Source: Candidatus Obscuribacterales bacterium (GTDB lineage: Bacteria > Cyanobacteriota > Vampirovibrionia > Obscuribacterales > Obscuribacteraceae). From it: DNA of 64,000 nucleotides. Made by a program: the position numbers and the translations under genes. The DNA is taken from the NCBI GenBank assembly GCA_020634035.1, contig JACKCM010000001.1, positions 806,001 to 870,000 on the forward strand, written 5' to 3'. Positions 45,238-54,232 of the stretch are shown in pieces; position 1 is the stretch's first letter, and the number at the start of each line of letters is the position of its first letter. A model generated the notes under the pieces. That model saw only the letters and a list, made by a program, of their open reading frames with translations. It did no database searches and had not been told where the DNA came from.

Positions 45238-46266
45238 ATGAAGGCTCCGGAAGAGAGCATTAAAGAGGGCTCTATCGTTCTGGTCCGAGGCAGGTTCGCG
45301 CCTTTGCATGCAGGCAGTGTGATGGTTCTGGATTTTGCCCGGGGTCTTGGTTGTGGGCAATTGTGGATCTTGCTTGATGACTGTGATTCAGTGGTCAAAG
45401 CGGAGCTGAAGCGCTGCTTGAACAAAACCAGCCAGAATCAAAATGAATCAGTGCTTTCTTCTTCTTTTGCTGATTGCATAACAGAAGCGGCTCCCGGGGC
45501 TAAGCTGTTTCGCCTGAGCGAGACAGATAATCTCGAAGAGCTGTTGCCGGGCAGGCCTGATGTGGTGGTCGGTTCTGATGCCGAAGACCGAGAACTGGCC
45601 GATAGGCTGAACTGTGCGTTCATTCCGGTCGATCCTCAAAGGGGTCTGATCCCTGTCCAGGGTAAAAGTTTGCGCCAGGACCCTCTCAACCACTGGCAGT
45701 GGATCTATCCCGGGGTACGCTCCCAATTTGTTCGGCGAGTCTGCATCTTCGGTCCGGAGTCCACAGGAAAGTCCACCCTGGCACGCAATCTTGCCGAGCA
45801 TTTTAATACTGTTTCGGTGCCGGAATGGGCCCGTACTATGCTGGAGAGCAGGGATAATGTGTTGCGCGAGGAAGACCTGCCGATTTTTGCCCGGGGTCAT
45901 GCCGCTCTAGAGGATGCCATGGCGAGGGAAGCTAACAGGCTGCTCTTTTGTGACACCGACGCGATTACCACGCTTATCTGGAGCGAATGGCTTTATGAAG
46001 GCCGCTGTCATCCTGAAATACGCAGGCTTGCCGAAGAAAGACTCTATGATCTCTATTTGCTCACCGATGTGGATGTACCCTGGGTGGATGACCCCCAGCG
46101 TTATCTGCCCACCAAAAGAAAAGAGTTTCACCAACGCTGTGTCGAGGAGCTGAATAAAAGAGAGATAGCTTTTGTCGAAATCAAAGGTGGCTGGGACGAA
46201 CGGCTTGCCACAGCCATCGCCGCCGTGGAGGCTGCCTTCTTGCCTGAGAAAGCAGTAAGACATTAA
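45238..46266 (+). CDS. nadR: NadR-like protein with intact kinase and degraded NMNAT domain
   Basis: 342 residues from ATG 45238 (GGAG 8 nt upstream). Residues about 1-160 are an NMNAT fold, but the HxGH motif reads GRFAPLHAGS, the final His being Ser, and the ISGTxIR loop is VQGKSLRQDP; catalysis is doubtful. Residues about 165-335 are an intact ribosylnicotinamide kinase: Walker A GPESTGKS (172-179), VPEWAR, and a FCDTDAITT segment. Likely reaction: nicotinamide riboside + ATP to NMN. It may be the first gene of the cluster that continues to the NRPS-like gene, but the 91-nt gap leaves this open. Confidence 0.85.
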   Translation: MKAPEESIKEGSIVLVRGRFAPLHAGSVMVLDFARGLGCGQLWILLDDCDSVVKAELKRCLNKTSQNQNESVLSSSFADCITEAAPGAKLFRLSETDNLEELLPGRPDVVVGSDAEDRELADRLNCAFIPVDPQRGLIPVQGKSLRQDPLNHWQWIYPGVRSQFVRRVCIFGPESTGKSTLARNLAEHFNTVSVPEWARTMLESRDNVLREEDLPIFARGHAALEDAMAREANRLLFCDTDAITTLIWSEWLYEGRCHPEIRRLAEERLYDLYLLTDVDVPWVDDPQRYLPTKRKEFHQRCVEELNKREIAFVEIKGGWDERLATAIAAVEAAFLPEKAVRH

Positions 46267-46357
46267 ATCTGTGTTCATATCGCTCGTCCAGGTTGCCCCG
46301 TTTCTCTAGAATAGGAGCTTCCGCCCAGAAAAGAGATAGCTCGGGATAGTTGTCTAT

Positions 46358-47302
46358 ATGACTGAAAGTATGAAAGCCCTGGTCAAGGATGAAGGGCGGC
46401 TCTCGATAAGAGCTGTTCCTGTGCCTGTGGTTGGGCAAGATAGCGATGTTCTGGTTCGAGTCGAGATGGCAGGTCTCTGCCGCACCGATATCTATGTCGC
46501 CGAGGATGTTTTCAAAACCAGCTCTCCCCTGGTTCTTGGTCATGAGTTCTCGGGCTTTGTGGAAGGTGCCGGTGATGATGCGGCAGGAAGGTTTAAGGTC
46601 GGCGACAGGGTCACTATTAATCCATTGTTGCAATGTGGATGTTGTTCCAGTTGTCGAATCGGCCAGACCATGGCCTGTCAGGATGGAGACTTTCTAGGAA
46701 TAGATAAGGACGGCTGTTTTGCCGGCTGGATAAAAGTGCCTGTGGATGCGGTTTATGTAATTCCTGATTCGATGTCTCTGGAATGTGCCGCTTTTAGCGA
46801 ACCGGTGGCCGCGTCGCTGGCTGTATTCAAAGCCGGTATCGGCACCGAAGAGAAGGGCTTGATTCTGGGGGGCAATCGCTTTTCGCGCTTACTCGAAAGC
46901 ATAATGCGTTTCAGGGGCTATGAGAATCTCACCGTGGCTGCTCCGGAAGAGGTCGAGGATCTTGAAGCCTCTTCTTATGACTATGTTATCGAGACCAAAG
47001 TATTTCCTGGTTTGATCGATGCGATGATCCATGCGGTGCGGCCCGGCGGCAAAATAATTCTAAAAAGTCGTGACTTTCGCCCGGTTTCTTTTATGCCTTA
47101 CACCGCCATCAAAAAAGAGCCGGTGCTGCACATCGTCAACTATGGCTCCTTCGAAGATGCGCTCGAAATCCTGGCTTCCGGGGCTCTAGGAATCTCAGAC
47201 CTGATCGAAGGTTTCTATGATCTGGATGAATATCCTTCTGTGTTCGAGCGTTCTCGATCCGATGAGTCTCTGAAGCCTCTATTTGCTCCCTGGAGGAGCT
47301 GA
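46358..47302 (+). CDS. Zinc-dependent medium-chain dehydrogenase-like protein
   Basis: 314 residues. The GroES-like zinc domain is intact: AGLCRTDIYVAE (catalytic Cys), LVLGHEFSGFVEG (GHE), and the structural cluster CGCCSSCRIGQTMAC. The Rossmann half is weakly conserved; GLILGGNRFSRLLE replaces GxGxxG and the protein is shorter than the usual 340-350 residues. It could be a degenerate oxidoreductase using NAD(P). It is 3 nt upstream of the asparagine synthetase, so it belongs to the NRPS-like cluster. Possible role: oxidising or reducing an intermediate. Confidence 0.75.
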   Translation: MTESMKALVKDEGRLSIRAVPVPVVGQDSDVLVRVEMAGLCRTDIYVAEDVFKTSSPLVLGHEFSGFVEGAGDDAAGRFKVGDRVTINPLLQCGCCSSCRIGQTMACQDGDFLGIDKDGCFAGWIKVPVDAVYVIPDSMSLECAAFSEPVAASLAVFKAGIGTEEKGLILGGNRFSRLLESIMRFRGYENLTVAAPEEVEDLEASSYDYVIETKVFPGLIDAMIHAVRPGGKIILKSRDFRPVSFMPYTAIKKEPVLHIVNYGSFEDALEILASGALGISDLIEGFYDLDEYPSVFERSRSDESLKPLFAPWRS

Positions 47303-47305
47303 TAG

Positions 47306-49240
47306 ATGTGTGGGATTTTCGGCGCTCTTTCTAAATCTACCGCTGGTAATTCCGGTGCGGTCTTGCCCCGAGACGTCGTCGAGCGGGCCCTTGCCGCTCT
47401 CCATCATCGTGGTCCTGATGGGACAGGTTACAGATTCAGCCAGAAATCGGAATATTCGGTGGTGCTGGGCCAGGCAAGACTTGCCATCATTGGGCTGGAT
47501 GATGCTGCCGGTGCGATGGTCAATGAAGACGGCTCTGTTTTTGCCGTGGTCAATGGCGAGTTCTATGATTTCGAGCGTATCCGGCAAGAGTTGCAAGCCG
47601 AGGGTCATCGGTTTTCTACCGAATGTGACAGCGAAATACTGGTCCATCTCTACGAGAAATACGGTCTCGATTGTCTGAGCCATCTGCGTGGGGAGTTCGC
47701 TTTTGTTTTATATGACCAAAATCAAAACCGGCTCTTTGCCGCCAGAGATCGCTTCGGCATCAAGCCTTTTGTTTATGCCGAATCGGCAGACAAGCTGCTT
47801 TTCGCCTCAGAAGCCAAGGCGCTCTTTGCCGCCGGTCTGCCCTGTGAATGGGATAACGAGTCTTTCTACTATTCTTCGAGCATTCAGTATGTGCTACCGG
47901 ATCGCACCCTCTTTCACTCGGTGCGTCAGTTGCCGCCCGGCCATATGCTGGTCTTCGAAAATGGTCATTTGCGCAGGCAGAAATACTGGGATCTCGATTA
48001 CAGCCATGATAAAAATGAGAGCCTCTCTGAAAAAGAGATGATAGAGGCGTATAAGAACAAACTGGAAGAGGCAGTGAAACTGAGACTGCGGGCGGATACC
48101 CCTGTATGCTGCCATCTGAGCGGTGGTCTCGATTCTGCTTCTGTTGTGGCTCTGGCTGCGGCTCTTAGCTCTTCGCCGGTTCAATGCTATTCGGTCAGCT
48201 TCGGTGAAAGCGGTTATGATGAGTCGGCGGTGGCTTCAGCCATGGCGACCTATGCAGGAGCCGTTTTTCATCCGGTTGAAGTAAGCGCCGGAGATCTGCT
48301 GACCAACCTTGAAGATGCGGTTTATTTCAGCGAAGGTCTGGCTATCAACGGTCATCTTCCGGCCAAATATTTGTTGCATCGTCGCATAAGAGAAGACGGC
48401 TTCAAAGTGACCCTGACCGGAGAAGGAGCCGATGAACTGCTGGCGGGCTATGCTCATTTGAGAGAGGACATTTTCGAGCAAGAAGCCAGAGTAGAGCACC
48501 ATGAAAGCCTGAGGGTCTCGAATAAAGCGTCCACCGGGATCATGCTCAGACAGGGTAAGAGCCTGCCTTTAGAAGCCGTGCAGAAAAAGCTGGCTTATAC
48601 CCCGGCTTTTTTGCAGGCGAAAGGCACCATGGGTTATAAAATCCACTCGGTATTGGATGACAGCTTTGTGGCAGAGCAAGCCTCTCTAGATTGTTATGGC
48701 GGGATGCTCGAGAGCTTCGATTATCCGGGACAGCTTGCCGGTCGCAGTAGAGTCGATCAATCGCTTTATCTATGGACCAAGACTGCGCTGGTTAACTATA
48801 TTCTGCGCACCCTCGGTGATGGCACCGAAATGGCAAGCTCTGTAGAAGGAAGGGTGCCTTTCTTAGATCATAAACTCTTCGAATTTGCTCGAAGCCTGCC
48901 CCTGTCCATGAAGATCAGGGAGACCACCGAGAAGTACATCATGCGTGAAGCGATGCGCGCAATGGTCACCGACGAAATCTATAAGCGTCAGAAGCATCCT
49001 TTTGTGGCTCCGCCGGTGAGCAACTTTAGCGGTGCTCTGGCTAGAGAGTTTTTGCAAGATGTTGTATCCGGAGCCGATTTCGATGCCCAGCCATTTTTCA
49101 GCAAAAACAAAATCAAAAAATGTCTCGACAGGCTGGCAACTATGCCCGAAGAAGAACGCCTGGCCATGGACCCTGTTTTCATGACGGTTCTGTCTGCCAG
49201 CGCCATTCAAAAGCGTTTCATTTCGGCAAAGGGAGGTTAA
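47306..49240 (+). CDS. asnB: Asparagine synthetase (glutamine-hydrolysing)
   Basis: 644 residues. The N-terminal nucleophile domain starts MCGIFG, with Cys2 as nucleophile and the HHRGPDG and LAIIGLDD segments; ammonia is released from Gln. The synthetase half has the ATP PP-loop CHLSGGLDSASV and EGADELLAGY. Catalyses Asp + Gln + ATP to Asn + Glu, or an analogous amidation. GGAGGAG lies before the ATG. Within a biosynthetic cluster, an AsnB homolog often amidates a pathway intermediate rather than making free Asn. Length is within the usual range for the AsnB class of about 600-650. Confidence 0.93.
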   Translation: MCGIFGALSKSTAGNSGAVLPRDVVERALAALHHRGPDGTGYRFSQKSEYSVVLGQARLAIIGLDDAAGAMVNEDGSVFAVVNGEFYDFERIRQELQAEGHRFSTECDSEILVHLYEKYGLDCLSHLRGEFAFVLYDQNQNRLFAARDRFGIKPFVYAESADKLLFASEAKALFAAGLPCEWDNESFYYSSSIQYVLPDRTLFHSVRQLPPGHMLVFENGHLRRQKYWDLDYSHDKNESLSEKEMIEAYKNKLEEAVKLRLRADTPVCCHLSGGLDSASVVALAAALSSSPVQCYSVSFGESGYDESAVASAMATYAGAVFHPVEVSAGDLLTNLEDAVYFSEGLAINGHLPAKYLLHRRIREDGFKVTLTGEGADELLAGYAHLREDIFEQEARVEHHESLRVSNKASTGIMLRQGKSLPLEAVQKKLAYTPAFLQAKGTMGYKIHSVLDDSFVAEQASLDCYGGMLESFDYPGQLAGRSRVDQSLYLWTKTALVNYILRTLGDGTEMASSVEGRVPFLDHKLFEFARSLPLSMKIRETTEKYIMREAMRAMVTDEIYKRQKHPFVAPPVSNFSGALAREFLQDVVSGADFDAQPFFSKNKIKKCLDRLATMPEEERLAMDPVFMTVLSASAIQKRFISAKGG

Positions 49241-49244
49241 CGAT

Positions 49245-50036
49245 TTGCAGGATTCTAAAGAAAGATCCTCTTCTGACTGGTGGCTCGATTTTTATGAGAG
49301 TTCGCCTTTCGAGCTATTCTTAAGTCGCAAAGATCCCCAGGAGACAGAAGCCACCATCGATTTTTTGACTAGACACCTGGAGCTTCTGCCAGGGCAACTG
49401 GTGTTCGATCAATGTTGTGGAAACGGAGAAATAAGTGTCGCCCTGGCAGCTAAAAAGCTGGCTGTTATCGGGGTCGATCTTTGCTCTAAGTATATCGAGA
49501 TGGCTTCGGCTCGTTGTGCCGAATTTGGCGAGAGCTGTCAATTTTACCGGGGTGATGCATTTCAATTTAAAACAGATACGCCCTGTGATGCCGCTATTAA
49601 CTGGTGGACGAGCTTCGGCTATTCTAAAAAAACATCCGAGAATCTAGAGATGCTCAAGCGTGCTTTTGAGTCTCTTAAACCCGGTGGACGGTTCGCGCTC
49701 GATTATCCCAATATCCCGGCGGTGCTTCGCAACAACAAGCCGGTTCAAGAATATGAGTATGACTGCGAATCTGAAAACGGGGTGATTAAAGTACGCCGTG
49801 AAAGCAGCCTTAATTTGATAGAGGGTTTGCGAGAACAGCGCTGGATCTTTCATATGCCTGACGGTAAGGAGCTGGTGCATGATACATCGCTGAAGATGTA
49901 CCTGCCTGATGCGATAGTAGAGAGTCTTCAACTATGTGGATTCGTAGATGTGGAGGTCTTTGGGTCTGTCTTCGGCGATCCTCTGGAGCTCGACTCTGAA
50001 CGTTGCATATTCATAGCCCGGAGACCGAGCGCTTGA
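49245..50036 (+). CDS. Class I SAM-dependent methyltransferase
   Basis: 263 residues from TTG 49245 with GGGAGG 7 nt upstream. SAM-binding motif I is VFDQCCGNGEISVALA, followed by the acidic VIGVDLCSKYIEMA loop and the post-II DAAINWWTSFGY. A PGGRFALDYP segment matches motif III. The substrate is unknown; in this cluster it probably methylates O, N or C of the NRPS-derived product. The stop codon overlaps the next start (TTGA), so the two genes are translationally coupled. Confidence 0.88.
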   Translation: MQDSKERSSSDWWLDFYESSPFELFLSRKDPQETEATIDFLTRHLELLPGQLVFDQCCGNGEISVALAAKKLAVIGVDLCSKYIEMASARCAEFGESCQFYRGDAFQFKTDTPCDAAINWWTSFGYSKKTSENLEMLKRAFESLKPGGRFALDYPNIPAVLRNNKPVQEYEYDCESENGVIKVRRESSLNLIEGLREQRWIFHMPDGKELVHDTSLKMYLPDAIVESLQLCGFVDVEVFGSVFGDPLELDSERCIFIARRPSA

Positions 50037-53000
50037 ACACTTCTGAACAAAGGTTGATCAATCGGATTTTTGCCGGTGAGGTTATTGTTCTTCCGCCGTC
50101 ACCCGAGAGTCTCGCTCTGGTCGAAGCTATTGAAAAAGTTATAGGAGAAGGTCCTTTTAATAGTGAGCTGCGCCAGAAGCTAAATGCCATGCCCGATGCC
50201 GAACTGGCCGATCTGACCTTGGGTTTGAAAGAGAAGGTGTTTCAAGATCCTTCGGTGCAGGCTCTAATGCAAGATCTGGTGCGCTCTTCAGAGATATCCG
50301 AAATATTCTCTAGCGAGCCACTTATGTGTGATCCGGTCAGGCTGCGAGTTATACCAGGAGGAAGGCAGGCTGATTTTTATAAAGCCAGTGCATTTGGCGC
50401 TCACAGAGATTCTTGGTATGCCAATTCGAGGGCACAGATCAACTGGTGGATTCCTCTCCATGATGTGGACGAGAGCCAGTCAGTTCTTTTTTACCCGGAG
50501 TATTTCGACAAACCGATAGCCAATGACTCTGACAAATTTGATTATGAACTCTGGCGTGACGAAGTCGGCTTCGGCAAAAGTCAGCTTGGCCGGGGCGGCT
50601 TTTATCCCCGGGTTCAGGTGCCTATAGAGCCCGACGAGCCGCGGTTTGCTATCCGTGCCGGAAAGGGCTCGATAGTGCTTTTCTCTGCCGCCCACCTGCA
50701 TCAGACCGTTATAAATAAAGAAGATACGGTGCGAGTTTCGGTAGACTTTCGGACTGTTGATTTGAAAAGCGAGAGCGAAGGCGTCGGTGCTCCTGATCCC
50801 GATAATCGCTCCCGGGGCTCTGCCACCAGGGACTATCGGCCTGTTTATAAATCTGCTCGGACATTTTTAGAAGTGTTCAGAGAGATTGTTGAGGCCTATC
50901 CGCAAAATATAGCGGTTCTGGAAAACGGAGAGCGTCAGACAACCTACAAAGATCTGGATCTGCGGGCCAGGCAGCTTGGCTCACGATTGAGGAAAGCTTC
51001 GGCTGATGAAACCGGCGGGTCATCTTTGGTCGGCATCCATATCGAGAAATCGACTGAGTACATAGTAGCCCTGCTTTCTATATGGAATGCCGGCTGTGCC
51101 TTCGTTCCGCTCGATCCGAATCTGCCCGATGAGAGACTGGAGTATATAGTCAGAGAATGCGGCATGAAATATGCTCTCTCTCTATGCGATCAAACCCAAA
51201 AGTTGGAAAACTTGGGTCTGAAGCCGATTGTGGTCGATATGACAGAGGCGGTATGTGCCGAGGAGGAGGCACCGTCTGTGATATCGACAAGGCTCTCTGA
51301 CCTGGCCTATATAATATTTACCTCAGGCTCCACCGGGCGCCCCAAGGGCGTTATGGTCGAACATTCTGCCATCGTTTCTTTCTTGAAAGATCAGATCGAG
51401 GCGTTTCAACTGACCAGTAACAGTCGTTCTCTTTTTTATCTCTCTACCAATTTCGATGCCTCGGTTTCGGATATCGGAACTGCTTTGTTGAGCGGTGGCA
51501 CACTTTTGATAGAAGACAGAGAGAGTCTTTTGATTGATGATAGCTTCTACAAATTGCTCGCTCGACGGCAAGTTAGTTATATGGACATACCTCCTTCGAT
51601 ATTGAAGTTGATGACACCGGATATGATGCCGAGTTCATTAAAAGCCATCGTCATAGGCGGCGAGGTCTGTCCGGTGGATATCGTCAGGCAATGGGCATCT
51701 CATGGTGAAATTCGTATAGTCAATGTCTATGGACCTACAGAAGCCACAGTCTGTACCAGCCTTTCTGTCTGCTCGGCAGAGCACTGGCGTCGCCCTCTGA
51801 TCGGCGATCCTATGACCGATGTCGAGTATCGTGTGGTGGACGAGAATCTAGAAGAAGTTCGACCAGGGGATTCCGGAGAGCTGCTTATAGCGGGTCCCTG
51901 CCTGGCTCGGGGTTATCTCAATCAACCTGAACTAACGGCAAAGCGTTTCATCGAGCTCGATGGCAGGCGCTGGTATCGGACTTCTGACCGAATACAGGTC
52001 CATAAAAACGGAGATCTGGAATTTCTCGGTCGTATAGACCGGCAGGTCAAAGTGCGAGGCTTATTAATAGAGCCCGAAGAGATAGAAGCCCGTATCAAAG
52101 AACATCCAGAGGTGGCCAGGGTGGCGGTGTTGAAGCGCAAAGCCCTGGCTGATGATGCACGCGGGCGAGAATTGCTTGTCGCCTTTATAGAACCGCTCTC
52201 GATGGAGCAGGTTGAAAAGAACAGTCTCAGCCGATCTGTAAAAGAGCTGATTCAAAAGACTCTGCCTTCCTGGCTTCTGCCAAACAGACTGGAGGTCCTT
52301 GCGGAGTTGCCGCTTACCATAACAGGAAAGGTTGATCTTTCTTGTCTTGCGACCATGCCGCTTTCTGCCGGAGAGGAGGGGGCGGCCTGGGATCAAGAAC
52401 TCTCTACCATCGAAGAGAGAGCCCTTCAGGTGATTCTTTCGGTTCTGAAGCTTGATTTCGTCAGTCCAGAAGACAATTTTTTCGACCTGGGCGGAGACAG
52501 CTTCAGCGCCCTGGAGCTCAGTTTGCTGGCTGGTGAACGGGGCTTTTTTATCTCACCGGCGGCTGTTTATCAAAACCCTCGGATTGCAGACTTGCTTGCC
52601 AATTTAAAAGATGCCGCCCGGGCTTCTGGAATTGAAGCAGCATTTTTGCGTAGTGAAGTAGATCAACGTCTGGCTTCTTTTGAGAACATAGCTTTCGACT
52701 TAGATAAAGTTCGCAGAAAGCCGGAGAACATTCTTCTCACCGGTGCCACCGGTTTTCTTGGCTCCCGGTTGTTGAAAGAGCTGCTTGCCGACCTTGATAT
52801 AAAAACTATCTACTGTCTGGTCCGGGCAAAAGACCAGGCTTCGGCACTCAAGCGTATTGATTCGGCTCTTTCGAAACAGGGTCTGCCCATTCTTTCGATG
52901 GCGGAGCAAAGGCGAGTTTGTCCAGTCCTGGGCGATTTAAGTAAGCCGGGGCTCGGTCTTGCTGCTGAAATATGGGGGCGGCTCGCAGGCGAAATCGACA

Positions 53001-53938
53001 CCATTTACCATTGCGGTGCCATGGTGAATATGGTTCTTCCCTATGACGATCTGAAAAGCATCAATCTCGACGGCACCGTCGAGATCGCCCGGCTGGCCCT
53101 TGCTGATAGGCCGAAGCATCTGCACTATGCCTCTACCCTTTCGGTTTTTGTTGCCACTAATCAGAATACCGGGGTCGTCTATGAATCGGACAGGCTGGAT
53201 AGATCGGAGCAGGTCTATGGTGGCTATGCCCAGAGCAAGTGGGCGGCAGAGCTCTTGCTACTTTTGCTGCAAAGTCGCTATCCGGCTATCTCTATCTATC
53301 GTCTCGGTTTGATTGTCGGGGATTCGGAGGCAGGCAGAGCTTCTGATAGCGACTTTCTGTCGATGTTTGCTCGAGGATTGATGGCACTGCAAATGGTGCC
53401 TGCCGGGGTGCCGGAGCTCGCCCTGGATCTGACTCCGGTAGATTATGCCGCCCGGGCAATGGTCAGGCTGTCCTTATCTGATCAGGCTTCTAATAAGGGG
53501 CTTGTTTACCATATCGCCAATACCGAAGCTTTGAAGCTGGATCTTCTGGTTAAGTGCCTTGTCTCGTGGAGCGAGTCGCCCCACGAGATTGAGCTGGTCC
53601 AACCCGATGAGTTTGTTCGAAGAGTGCGTCAGTTGAGAGAGAGCGGTTCGGATATCGGGCCGGAGGAGACAGCGGCAGTAATGGCTCTGTGCCGGGTGAT
53701 CTGTCCGGAGAGTAAGGAAGAAGATAAAGGCGAGCATTTCGAGAGTTTTCGGACCATGGATCTTTTTCAGGCAACTGCTATCACGTTTGATCAGGAGAAC
53801 ACTCTGAAAGGGCTTGGCACGTCCTCGCTACACTGTCCTCCGCCTTCAAAAGAGCTGGTTTCGAAGCTGATTGAAGCTGCCCTGAATAAGCCGGATAGCG
53901 CGAGCCTCGCTAGATGCATTAGAGAGAAGGAAAGCTAA
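50033..53938 (+). CDS. NRPS-like protein: 2OG-oxygenase, adenylation, carrier, thioester reductase
   Basis: 1,301 residues from TTG 50033. Residues about 1-245 form a PhyH-like oxygenase (AHRDSWY gives H-x-D; AAHLHQT the distal His; an Arg/Lys-rich strand after). Adenylation domain, about 275-770: FTSGSTGRPKG (A3), FDAS (A4), VYGPTEATVC (A5), RIDRQVKVRG (A8), ITGKVDLS (A10 Lys). Carrier, about 800-870: FFDLGGDSFSALEL (Ser). Reductase, about 910-1290: LLTGATGFLGSRLLKELL, YGGYAQSKW, giving NAD(P)H-dependent release as aldehyde or alcohol. There is no condensation domain, so a single acid or amino acid is activated. Hand-aligned code D-A-S-D-V-G-V-V-C-K resembles Glu/Gln codes; this is tentative. 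Confidence 0.9.
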   Translation: MNTSEQRLINRIFAGEVIVLPPSPESLALVEAIEKVIGEGPFNSELRQKLNAMPDAELADLTLGLKEKVFQDPSVQALMQDLVRSSEISEIFSSEPLMCDPVRLRVIPGGRQADFYKASAFGAHRDSWYANSRAQINWWIPLHDVDESQSVLFYPEYFDKPIANDSDKFDYELWRDEVGFGKSQLGRGGFYPRVQVPIEPDEPRFAIRAGKGSIVLFSAAHLHQTVINKEDTVRVSVDFRTVDLKSESEGVGAPDPDNRSRGSATRDYRPVYKSARTFLEVFREIVEAYPQNIAVLENGERQTTYKDLDLRARQLGSRLRKASADETGGSSLVGIHIEKSTEYIVALLSIWNAGCAFVPLDPNLPDERLEYIVRECGMKYALSLCDQTQKLENLGLKPIVVDMTEAVCAEEEAPSVISTRLSDLAYIIFTSGSTGRPKGVMVEHSAIVSFLKDQIEAFQLTSNSRSLFYLSTNFDASVSDIGTALLSGGTLLIEDRESLLIDDSFYKLLARRQVSYMDIPPSILKLMTPDMMPSSLKAIVIGGEVCPVDIVRQWASHGEIRIVNVYGPTEATVCTSLSVCSAEHWRRPLIGDPMTDVEYRVVDENLEEVRPGDSGELLIAGPCLARGYLNQPELTAKRFIELDGRRWYRTSDRIQVHKNGDLEFLGRIDRQVKVRGLLIEPEEIEARIKEHPEVARVAVLKRKALADDARGRELLVAFIEPLSMEQVEKNSLSRSVKELIQKTLPSWLLPNRLEVLAELPLTITGKVDLSCLATMPLSAGEEGAAWDQELSTIEERALQVILSVLKLDFVSPEDNFFDLGGDSFSALELSLLAGERGFFISPAAVYQNPRIADLLANLKDAARASGIEAAFLRSEVDQRLASFENIAFDLDKVRRKPENILLTGATGFLGSRLLKELLADLDIKTIYCLVRAKDQASALKRIDSALSKQGLPILSMAEQRRVCPVLGDLSKPGLGLAAEIWGRLAGEIDTIYHCGAMVNMVLPYDDLKSINLDGTVEIARLALADRPKHLHYASTLSVFVATNQNTGVVYESDRLDRSEQVYGGYAQSKWAAELLLLLLQSRYPAISIYRLGLIVGDSEAGRASDSDFLSMFARGLMALQMVPAGVPELALDLTPVDYAARAMVRLSLSDQASNKGLVYHIANTEALKLDLLVKCLVSWSESPHEIELVQPDEFVRRVRQLRESGSDIGPEETAAVMALCRVICPESKEEDKGEHFESFRTMDLFQATAITFDQENTLKGLGTSSLHCPPPSKELVSKLIEAALNKPDSASLARCIREKES

Positions 53939-54232
53939 AGAAGAAAATGTCGAAACGCTATCTCTGTATAGATCTCACGTTCTTTCCCGGGTTTTATCTC
54001 TTTGTAGCTTTAACCGAGCTAAGGTTTCTAATAGGCTACAAAAGGCCTAATTTCCTCTTGATAACTGCTAGCCTATGGGCACTATCTCACCGCCTTCTTC
54101 GAAGGAGCCTTCTCAAAACCCAGAGCCCAGTATCCACGAAAGCTCAAGCTGCCAGAACCAGAGCGACCAGTCGTTCCGGTGAGATCCAGCTTTTCTATTT
54201 CTCTTCAACCAGAGTTGAACAGGAGATTACCT

